Below are positions 56,332 through 64,000 of a stretch of DNA of 64,000 nt, piece after piece (position 1 is the first letter of the stretch; each line of letters opens with the position of its first letter). A program made the position numbers and the translations under genes. This DNA comes from Acanthococcus lagerstroemiae (taxonomy: Eukaryota > Arthropoda > Insecta > Hemiptera > Eriococcidae), in assembly GCA_031841125.1 (NCBI GenBank), contig CM063110.1:36347214-36411213 (forward strand), given 5' to 3'. The notes under the pieces are model-generated. The model searched no databases, was not told the DNA's origin, and saw only the letters and a program-made list of their open reading frames with translations.

Positions 56332-57142
56332 GTCGCTCTAAATACGTAGATGCTTCAATATACCGATGCATTTTACCAGTTTCTCACAGTATATTGGAAA
56401 AAAAAAACTATATACTGTGAATACTGAATAGGATTTCATCTGTTGAAGGTCTAAGTGGGCCGCACAGCCCCAGGTAGTAAATAAGACCGGCAACACTTCA
56501 GTTCCTTAAGAAAACAAAGAATTTCTCCGGCATCTACCGTGCCGTGTTGGTGACCACTGGCCTTGCCCGTGGTGCTTTGTGTGTTACTGTGAACGTCTCC
56601 GTTCGCTCTCGAACTAATTTAGCCTATTTTAATTTCAAAAGTGAAATTCAAGTTTGGCTTTTAACGTGTTCAATTTACAAATCTTGAGTAGCTAACCACG
56701 ACATTAGCATTCATGGACTCCACTAGAGTGTAATTTTATGTATTTTTATAGTCGACTTTATAATAGGTGTAGAAGAATGAACGAATGCTATTCCTCTTTA
56801 AAACAATGAATCATACGGAGACAAAGGATGGAAGAATAATTCCATTAGGAAACATCAATTCATTCCCTCGGTATCAATTAAATACATAAGTATTAGGTAC
56901 TGCCAATAGGGAGGATTACTATTTATGCAGTAGAGAGGTCAGTTATCATTTGAGAAAATGTCTCTGAATACTGATTCTCATTGATACTGGTGTTCGGCAT
57001 GTCGGCCTCATATAAAAAATGTGAGTTAGATACATTATGTTTAGACTGTATGCTAACCACGGTAACATACGAGCCGTTTGCATTAAGTATAATATATACG
57101 TATAAAAGTTTTGTTGTAAAATATGAGTGCACTAGTGTTCGG

Positions 57143-57310
57143 CATGTGCTACATACATCTTATATTAGCAGCAATATTAAGAATGTAGGTATTTAACATG
57201 CGCTAGGTACATCTTATATTAGCAGCAATATTAAGAATGTACATGGTATTTTACATGCGCTAGGTACATCTTATATTAGCAGCAATATTAAGAATGTACA
57301 TGGTATTTTA
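57143..57310 (+). repeat. Three tandem copies of a 54-57-bp unit in the copia leader
   Basis: ACATCTTATATTAGCAGCAATATTAAGAATGTA with flanking CATG(C/T)GCTA(G/C) starts at about 57143, 57197 and 57254. The last two units are nearly identical. Confidence 0.85.
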
Positions 57311-57319
57311 CATGTTGGC

Positions 57320-57850
57320 TTCATATAATAAATGTGAGTTAGATACATTATGTTCAGGTTGTACGCTAACCACGGTAAAATATGAGCCATAAGTAGTTGC
57401 GCTAAGTATTATATTGACAGCAATATAATCAGTATACTGGTGTTTGACATGTCAACCTCATATAATAAAATGTGAGTTAGATACCTTACGTACAGGCGGC
57501 ACGCTAACCACGGTAAAATATGAGACATGCTCGTACTGTGGAGCATGTACACGTACTGTAGCCATATAATAAGTGCAAGTCGGAACTAGCCAACAGCGGT
57601 AAAATATGAGACGTGTTTTTTTTTTCTTTGTTTAGCATACAGTCACCATATAATAAGTGCAGGTTGGACCAGCCAACTGCGGTAAAATATGAGACGTGCT
57701 TTTAATTATTACTCATAATGTCATCATATAATAAATGCAAGTTAGGCGAGCTAATTGCGGTAAAATATGAGACGATCATTAATTTTTTAGCACACTGTCG
57801 TCATATAATAAATGCACGTTGGACCAGCCAACTGCGGTAAAATATGAAAG
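57320..57850 (+). repeat. Tandem array of about 80-130-bp units in the copia leader
   Basis: The core CATATAATAA(A/G)TGCAAGTT..CCAACTGCGGTAAAATATGAG recurs at about 57326, 57462, 57566, 57646, 57723 and 57800, with an isolated earlier copy at about 57010. The last four are spaced 77-80 bp. It has no coding content. Confidence 0.8.
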
Positions 57851-57947
57851 TGCTCATGTACATTATCAGTCTAGCAAATTATTCGCGGATTACTATTGTT
57901 TGAAAGAGCAAACAGATGTCAGCGATCGCGCGTGATTGCTTGAGAAG

Positions 57948-58198
57948 CAAAATATATAGCTTTAACCTGTATTTCAGATAATTAAATATCAGCAGCATAA
58001 CGGGTATGCAAAATTTAACACTTTAGCCTGTATTTCAAAAAATGAAAAATTAGTAAGCATATCAGGATGAGCAAAATGTATTGCTCTAGCCTATATTTCA
58101 AATAATGAAAAAAAACGGCAAGCATATCAGCATATGCAAAATTTATTGCTTTAGCCTGTATTTCAAAAAATGAAAAATCGGCAAGCATGGAGCACATA
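57948..58198 (+). repeat. Four tandem copies of a 63-bp unit in the copia leader
   Basis: Units beginning AAAATTTA(A/T).. and containing TTTAGCCTGTATTTCAAAAAATGAAAAAT..GGCAAGCATATCAG start at about 57948, 58010, 58074 and 58138. It lies within 200 bp of the primer site. Confidence 0.85.
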
Positions 58199-58372
58199 TT
58201 TTTGCCATGGAGCTACATGAAATTTCTGGCGTCCCAGAGAATTTTCAACACGTGTAGAGGTGAATTTTCGGAAATATTTGGAGGACTGAAATTCAATCCT
58301 GGGTGATCAAGCCAAGAATAAAATTCCAAAACCATCCAAATTCCGATTACGATCGTAGGATCGTCACCAAAA

Positions 58373-58385
58373 CGTTCTGCTACCA
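58373..58385 (-). other. Copia primer binding site
   Basis: TGGTAGCAGAACG on the - strand starts at the first base after the 5' LTR. Copia-type elements use a TGGTA(T/G)CAGAGC-like site complementary to initiator methionine tRNA. The match is inferred from that known pattern. Confidence 0.75.
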
Positions 58386-58656
58386 TGTTGGAGGATATCG
58401 CTCCATGTTTATGTACTCCCTCAGAGGCAGTGCGTGTATATAGAACACGAACGACCCTCCTCGGTGAGATCAACGAGTAAGGGCAGGCCCCGAGACGATA
58501 CAGCAACAACGCGTGCTGAATAACAACCCTGGCTAGACTAACAAACTCGGGAGAAACCGAATACGAGCATCTATCGCGTAGCTCGAGTGTCAACGGGACC
58601 TGCGGGTGCGCGCGCATATAATCTAGAAACTAGGCTAAGGTATGAAGTTTCTAACA
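58386..58656 (-). repeat. Copia 5' LTR (271 bp)
   Basis: Identical by eye to the LTR at 49967-50237, including both termini. It is followed on its outer side by ATAAT, which does not match the five bases outside the other LTR. Confidence 0.9.
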
Positions 58657-59926
58657 ATAATACACATTAATTGGGCAGAATCAAAGGTGATAATGGTAAC
58701 TGTTTCTTTAAAACGTAATTTACCAGAAAATGTAATAAGTTGAGACAAAAGCATTATGAGAGGTGTTTTATATGCACAACATTCAGCTATCTACTAGCAA
58801 GCATTATCGTTATTTCAGTAATGATTATAAGTTTCGATATTGTACTTTTAATCAATTTAATTAGATTCTTCTGCATCACGAACCTTTTTCAGCTGGAATT
58901 CCTGAACTAGGTGTACAGCGTTCATTATTGCTGGGTTTATAACTCTTACTCACATGAAAGATAAATAGCAAAACACGTTCACGCTGTACACCGTATAAAA
59001 GAAGTTATCCAATTTACGCTGACAATGAGACTGAACACGTGTTGAGATAATTTACTTTTCACGAAATTAGTATTTAACCTTCGAAATCAGCAACGGTACA
59101 GTGCTCCTTGAAATTAATCCAATGGGATCCTTTTGGAATCACTTTTCCAAATTGGGTGTATGTACAGTCCGAAGTAATTTTTAGTGTTGTCTTCGAGGAC
59201 GTGATATTTCAAGATATTTCAATTGCTACTTGTAGACGTTTCGTAACGTTATTGAGGGATTGATGTTATTGAGGAAGGTGGAAGGGAAGAGACAAGAGTG
59301 GTAAATCGTAAGAAGATATACGTACGTGTTTCGATTAAGATTTATGAAGGCTCTATATCCTAGAATTGACGAAGATCTTCATACGTCCCGGGAAAGGCAG
59401 GGGTACAAGGTATCATTTAACCATAATTATATAAGATCTACCTGTATAATACATATTTTGCACAAGTATTCACATTATGATGAAAGTTATTTAGGTACAT
59501 GGTATTCCTGAATTTCCGAATTGTAAAGACCTGGGTAAAATATTTATGACACTTAAAGACTTTTTCGAACTGATCTAAGACTATGAAAGACTCAGTGACA
59601 ATGTATAGAGATAGAAACATCAGAAAATAGTTATTAAATTTATTTTTCGATGAATATTGTCTCAAAAATGCAAAAAAGAACTTCTTTATTCTTGAGTTTG
59701 ACTCTCTAAAACATACGTAAGACGCTTAAAAATGCCCTGAGAGCGGTGTAAGACTCTTCCAACTTCATGAAGATGCTTCAAGATTCTTCATAATGCCTTT
59801 AAAATTAATAATTTACAGTGAAAGCGAAAATCTGAAATAAAAAGTAGGTACTGTTTTTTCGAAGTATTTTTCAAACCGTTTCAACTTCTTTCAATTTTTT
59901 GTCACAAAAAATTTTGTTGACTTCGG
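58657..59926. other. Non-coding, nothing recognised
   Basis: A+T-rich, with only short motif-free frames. No repeat partner in the window. Confidence 0.35.
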
Positions 59927-60445
59927 ATGCCAGGAGGAAAGGGACCTGTGCGTAAAAAAAAACATTTTTGTGTAACAACTGTTTTTAACTAATCTTTGGC
60001 AGCTCTTTCGTGTGGTGTTGTCGAAAAATTTTTTTTAAATTTTCCCAAACTGCAAGCAGTGGCGCGTCTAGAAGCTTCCAAAGGAGGGTGTTTTGAAAAT
60101 AAAAATTTTTCCACCTCCGCCCCCTACAAAACCGAGATGGATGTCATTTAAAATAGTTTCTGAAGACAAGTTTTATAATGTGATTAAATCGTTTCAAAAT
60201 GAACATTGTAGATCGTAGTGCAGCAGATACTCAAAAACAGGAGAAAAACTCAAAATTCGCAATGTTATTTTTTCTTCTTTGGTCCCAAGGGGGGTGTCCG
60301 AACCGCCAAAACACCCCCATAGATCCGCCACTGGCTGTAAGTCTTCAGAGTTGAATGTCTCAACGTGAAAACGTGATCAATTTTGTTTATCCACTCTCCT
60401 GTAGAATTTGCATTTTTTGCGCACAGGTCCCTTTCCTCCTGGCAT
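59927..60445. mobile_element. 519-bp element bounded by a perfect 26-bp inverted repeat
   Basis: ATGCCAGGAGGAAAGGGACC..GTGCG at 59927-59952 is the exact reverse complement of 60420-60445. The interior is A+T-rich and carries a hAT MITE (60057-60333). Without that insertion the element would be about 240 bp. No duplication of flanking bases is clear. Confidence 0.65.
60057..60333. mobile_element. hAT-type MITE, 277 bp
   Basis: The left end CAGTGGCGCGTCTAGAAG and right end (other strand) CAGTGGCGGATCTATGGG are imperfect inverted repeats. The flanking octamers ACTGCAAG and GCTGTAAG agree at six of eight positions, as expected of an aged 8-bp duplication. The interior has no coding sequence. The frame reading QWRIYGGVLAVRTPP here is a by-product of the terminus. 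Confidence 0.75.
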
Positions 60446-61400
60446 GTGTCACATGTGTTCATTGATTTTGATTTTTGCTATGCGGCTGCAGTCTGCAGCC
60501 TCCATTAGGGTATGATACACTCCGGTTACTATGACGTCATATTAGTGACTTGAGCGAAAACCGTGTTTGTACCAAACGTTACGCTCCCCCTCGACATTCT
60601 TCCAGCCATTTTTCGACATAAATGTCTATTGACTGGCCTTCATCCTATTTCCGACCGACATTGAACTGGATTCCAGTTCAGTTCAGTTGTGCATATTGCG
60701 TGAAGCCAATCAGTATGATTTAGCTCTCCATGGTCACAATTCAGTTCAGTGGTCCACATTTCCATGGAAATCATTTTTCCTTCTATAGCCATATGTGCTC
60801 GTTGATCTTAATCTTTGCTGCGCGGCTGTAATCTGCAGCCGACTAATTCCCCCCTCCATGACACCCCGTGTTGTAAATAGAGATTTCCACAGAAATTTTT
60901 TAATTAGGGTATAATGACCGATAGCTGCGCTCAGTTGATCGAGATTGACATTCTTATGTTGACTGTATGCGTAGAACATGTTCAATAACTGTAACTATAA
61001 GACATATCCATGTACCAATGTATGTGCATGCAGTGTAGATACTCGTTATCAGTTAACTGATGATTTCTCTTGTGTGCTAATCTTTTTATTTTTGAGAAGG
61101 ATTTGGACTTTATATTGTTTGCCCTGATTTTGTCTTTTTTCCTTATCCTCAACATACTTCTTTCCATTCTTCTTTGCGCGGTCACCGGCTTCCTGGTCTA
61201 TTCGTTGGTGAATGACCACATCTGAACCCCCTTAGATCAGGATCGAGAGGATACATGTTTGCTATTGACATGGATATGTTTATTGGCTGGCCCTCCCATC
61301 CTATTTCCGGCCGTCACCAATGCTGACTGATACTGAACTTGATTCCAGTTCAGTGCACAGTTCAGTTCAGTGTGCGTCTTGCGTGAAGCCAGTCAGTATG
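60446..61400 (+). repeat. Dispersed/tandem repeat related to the GTATACTTGAGCG family
   Basis: TTTGCT(A/G)(T/C)GCGGCTG..TCTGCAGCC occurs near 60473 and 60811. A block from CTATTTCCG(A/G)CCG through GATTCCAGTTCAGT to GCGTGAAGCCA(A/G)TCAGTATG occurs near 60645-60718 and again near 61300-61400. ACAATTCAGTTCAGTGG and TTGAGCGAAAACCG link it to copy a at 25795. The second block is cut after CAGTATG by the BEL/Pao LTR. An unrelated 67-codon frame (60982-61185) has no motif. Confidence 0.6.
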
Positions 61401-61746
61401 TGTTTGGGTGCGAAATTAAAAGCAAATAATAATTAATAATTAAGTGGACTGTATATCATATGTATTTACATGATTAAACGCTCATCGACTCACGAGTCGA
61501 TGAGCGAACCAAAAACGTATACACACTCGTGCTGTACAATATTACAACCAAAACAGAACTGAGGTACCCCGGCAAGAAGGTTCGCTCGAATTGCCGTTGA
61601 AAAGAAGGACAAAAATGAGAGGAAGGACAGAACAAAAAGGCTATAAAAGAGAAATCGAGGATTCGAGGAGAAGATGCAGTCCGAGCGACCGGCGTTTTAA
61701 TATTATAAACACTCCTATACAGGGGTACCTAACATACGCGAGAACA
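61401..61746 (-). repeat. BEL/Pao 3' LTR (about 346 bp)
   Basis: On the - strand it starts TGTTCTCGCGTATG just after the polypurine tract and ends CGCACCCAAACA. Its outer edge at 61401 is fixed by a paralogous repeat: the sequence GCGTGAAGCCA..TCAGTATG runs on unbroken at about 60690-60725 but is interrupted here. It contains a 28-bp palindrome (61479-61506). The partner LTR lies outside the window. Confidence 0.75.
61479..61506. other. Perfect palindrome in the BEL/Pao LTR
   Basis: CGCTCATCGACTC and GAGTCGATGAGCG are perfect 13-bp complementary arms separated by two bases. A strong hairpin could form in the LTR transcript or DNA. Function unknown. Confidence 0.85.
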
Positions 61747-61757
61747 TCCTCCCCCCG
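61747..61757 (-). other. BEL/Pao polypurine tract
   Basis: GGGGGGAGGA on the - strand abuts the TGTTCT start of the 3' LTR and follows the pol stop codon by about 290 bp of A+T-rich 3' untranslated sequence (61758-62048). Confidence 0.75.
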
Positions 61758-62048
61758 TTGAAGGAAACTTCAACAGGATTTGGAACATAACTTACAAATA
61801 ACGAAATTGATGCCTATCCGAAAGCGGACGTGACATAGTTAAATGTAAAAATAAAAATATGAACTGGAAACAATAGTAAATTAGAAATCACAAAAAATAA
61901 GTCATAATTATAAACAAGTGGTATAAACTAGGTATGAAGAACAGAAATTTGAAACGAAGATAATTATTAATAGAAGAATTTCGTTAAGCTGCAGATTAAG
62001 CTAACAAACATATAAACAAATAATACAAGTCAAGATCGGGAATAGGTA

Positions 62049-64000
62049 CTAAGACACTGGTAAGGGGGCAAGCTTAACAATTGGGCGCTTCAGCAATCCA
62101 TTCAAGGTCTTTACATCGCAAACACGGACATGGCCGTCATGACCAGGATAAGCTCCCCGCACGCGACCTCGAAGCCACCTACCAGGAAGACTGTTGTCGT
62201 CCTTCACCAAAACAAGGTCTCCAACAGCGAAATTCTTACGAGATCTGAACCACTTAGGACGTTGCTGGAGGTGCCCCAAATACTCCAAATTCCATCTCTT
62301 CCAGAAATGCTGGAGCACCCGAAACACCACCTTCCAACGAGACGGGAGATCAGTTGGGGGCTCCGCCACAGATAACGGAGCCGCGCCAAGCAGAAAGTGA
62401 CCGGGGGTCAAAACTTCAAGATCGGAATGGTCATCAAGAAAGGGGGACAACTTTGCTACAGGCGAACTGGCTGACAGTGAACCATTATGCTGCAAAGAGG
62501 TTATTTCACCTGGGAAGAAGTTACATTGAATGGTAGAAATCAAACCAATTTCAGATTCCGTGTGTTCGGACAGGCTGAGAAGTCTGCCATTTTGGCGATG
62601 TCGGAATCGACGACACCAGGCAGAGATCCTCAAGAGTCTTGTAAAACATGAATAACGTTCAATCAATTCGTTTGAGTCAGACGTACTCACAAGTACAGAA
62701 GTAGCGGTTGGACTCAGTTCGGCGTCCGCCTCCCCGTCCACCATCACCTCCTGATTCGGATAATCGGAACTTGACAGCCACGCAGGGCCAGTCCACCACA
62801 ACTTGTGATCCAGCAGCTTTCGAGTAGAAATTCCACGCGATGCACAATCAGCCGGATTTTCCCGACCACTGACATGCGCCCAGACATGCCGCGGAAAATG
62901 ATCGTGGATCTCAGCCACACGATTCCTAACAAACGTCTTCCAGTCACCAGGACGGCGAGCCAGCCACGCTAATACTACAGTGGAATCTGTCCACGCGTAC
63001 ACCTGATTAACCTTCAGAGGAAGCGTTTTCATGATGAATACTAATAATTTTGATAAGAGAACAGCGCCGCACAATTCAAGGCGCGGAATAGAGACCGGCT
63101 TCAAGGGAGCCACTTTGGTACGGGAGCACAGATTGATCACCAGTACCTCAACGGATGAATTCATAGTTTTCAGATAGGCTACGGCACTGTAAGCGTCTTT
63201 AGATGCGTCGCAAAAGCCATGCAGCTCTATCCGAGAGGGGTTCGAAACCGCAATGACACGTGGAACGACAACCTGATCAACCAGGCTTAGTTGGTTACGA
63301 AGAGAATGCCAACTTTCAAGATAAGGGGACGAAAGGGGGTCGTTCCATGACAGCCCAGCTGTCCACAGTAGCTGCATGAAGATTTTGCACTGGATAGTCA
63401 GAGGAGAGAGCCAGCCGAGGGGGTCATACTGGTGAGCAATGTCGCTAAGAACGGATCGTTTGGTGACCACACCTACCTCGGACAGGCGTGTCTTAAATAT
63501 GAACGAATCATTGACGGTATTCCAGAAGAGCCCTAATGTTCCTATGGGTTCAATTTGCACTAACGCCTGGGACTCTTCCGCCGCCAGATTTTCGGGCGAG
63601 ACATTCGACACAAGAGCCGGGGAATTCGACGGCCACTTACCGAGTTTCATACCGGTTGACTCAAGAGCCGATATCAGCGCGGTGTGGATGGATAAGGCTT
63701 CAGACAAGGTCGCCGCTCCACCAAGAAAATCATCGACATAAAAATCATGAAACAGGTAGAGTGAAGAGTGGGTATCCAAAGCGGCCTTCAGGCAGCGATT
63801 AGCTAGGAACGGAGATGGTTTCAAACCATATGTGACAGTTTGAAGCATGAATACTGAAAGTTCATCGTCCGCATGAAAACGCCATAAAATTAATTGATAT
63901 TTACTATCTTCTACGTCAACAAGAATTTGGCGGAACATCTTTTCGATGTCGGCAGTGAAAGCGATACGATGTAGTCGAAAACGTAGAATAATAGGCACAA
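62049..64000 (-). CDS. BEL/Pao pol: RT and RNase H intact, integrase core deleted in frame (5' partial)
   Basis: An uninterrupted - strand frame of about 650 codons runs off the window edge at its 5' end, so the true start is outside. Numbering from the first codon seen: RT has TADIEKMFRQI (15-25), PSPFLANRCL (61-70) and the palm FYVDDFLGG (86-94). The Pao-type spacer has YDPLGWLSPL (191-200). RNase H has GFCDASKDAY with Asp264, RLELCGA with Glu308, AWTDST with Asp338 and RENPADCASRG with Asp384. Next comes the start of the integrase region (FPGEITSLQ.., KLSPFLDD, 495-523). The frame then jumps directly to DLEVLTPGHFLLG (526-538), the block that normally follows the integrase core, and ends with the DUF5641-type tail LPGRWLRGRVRGAYPG..RPIVKLAPLPV. 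The zinc-binding HHCC and DDE core are absent. The intact frame and matching RT/RNase H residues suggest a young copy. Confidence 0.85.
   Translation of the reverse strand, partial: VPIILRFRLHRIAFTADIEKMFRQILVDVEDSKYQLILWRFHADDELSVFMLQTVTYGLKPSPFLANRCLKAALDTHSSLYLFHDFYVDDFLGGAATLSEALSIHTALISALESTGMKLGKWPSNSPALVSNVSPENLAAEESQALVQIEPIGTLGLFWNTVNDSFIFKTRLSEVGVVTKRSVLSDIAHQYDPLGWLSPLTIQCKIFMQLLWTAGLSWNDPLSSPYLESWHSLRNQLSLVDQVVVPRVIAVSNPSRIELHGFCDASKDAYSAVAYLKTMNSSVEVLVINLCSRTKVAPLKPVSIPRLELCGAVLLSKLLVFIMKTLPLKVNQVYAWTDSTVVLAWLARRPGDWKTFVRNRVAEIHDHFPRHVWAHVSGRENPADCASRGISTRKLLDHKLWWTGPAWLSSSDYPNQEVMVDGEADAELSPTATSVLVSTSDSNELIERYSCFTRLLRISAWCRRFRHRQNGRLLSLSEHTESEIGLISTIQCNFFPGEITSLQHNGSLSASSPVAKLSPFLDDHSDLEVLTPGHFLLGAAPLSVAEPPTDLPSRWKVVFRVLQHFWKRWNLEYLGHLQQRPKWFRSRKNFAVGDLVLVKDDNSLPGRWLRGRVRGAYPGHDGHVRVCDVKTLNGLLKRPIVKLAPLPVS

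Larger units (their letters stand above)
49967..58656 (-). mobile_element. Copia (Ty1-type) LTR retrotransposon, decayed and nested
   Basis: Two identical direct repeats of 271 bp (49967-50237 and 58386-58656) bound 8.1 kb. The - orientation is shown by three features. TGGTAGCAGAACG, a copia-style initiator-Met-tRNA primer site, follows the right LTR at 58373-58385. A polypurine tract TGAGGGGGGAG precedes the left LTR at 50238-50248. Coding traces run gag, integrase, RT, RNase H toward lower coordinates. Gag ends in a zinc-knuckle remnant near 54210-54247. The leader between primer site and gag is about 3.6 kb and holds four tandem arrays and a nested LINE. Flanking five-mers TTCAG and ATAAT do not match. 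No long frame survives in the internal part. Confidence 0.85.

Overview
This is an A+T-rich, gene-poor stretch of an invertebrate nuclear genome. The organism is almost certainly an arthropod and most likely an insect. The evidence is one small spliced gene with GT-AG introns, many non-LTR retrotransposon remnants (R1, I, CR1/Jockey and RTE types), a BEL/Pao and a copia LTR element, hAT transposons and MITEs with 8-bp target duplications, and long homopolymer and microsatellite runs. There are no operons, tRNAs, rRNAs or CRISPR arrays. A hemipteran is possible, but the sequence does not prove it.

Only one host gene can be supported. It is a four-exon MCRIP/FAM195-family gene (coding exons 1657-1762, 2084-2137, 2219-2269, 2601-2677, + strand) encoding 95 residues. 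No single-frame ORF reveals it, because no exon exceeds about 125 bp. From about 3 kb to 13 kb there is mainly non-coding A+T-rich DNA with a small foldback element and degenerate minisatellites. From 13.4 to 22 kb there is a GC-rich R1-clade LINE 3' end, an element bounded by inverted repeats with internal copies of its terminal motif, an I-type LINE with RNase H, and a decayed hAT transposon. From 24.3 to 25.7 kb there is a strongly G-rich tandem repeat.

The 25.8-35.7 kb block is a nest. Copies of one dispersed repeat family are interrupted by a LINE fragment, by a 966-bp TA-flanked inverted-repeat element, and by a nearly full-length LINE with ORF1 and ORF2 (31.4-35.5 kb, - strand, several frameshifts, catalytic FADD changed to FAND). 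From 38 to 43.3 kb lie three more LINE pieces, including an RTE-like copy with an (AAAT)n tail, then a hAT MITE with a perfect 8-bp duplication.

A copia element spans 49,967-58,656 on the - strand. Its two 271-bp LTRs read as identical, yet its coding region is full of stops. It carries a nested LINE and an unusually long leader made of four different tandem arrays, and has no target duplication. The window ends in a BEL/Pao element (- strand) with a long intact RT/RNase H reading frame from which the integrase core has been removed in frame. Its left LTR edge is fixed by a paralogous empty site about 0.7 kb away.

The genes do not form a pathway. The window is a record of layered transposition around one small conserved host gene.
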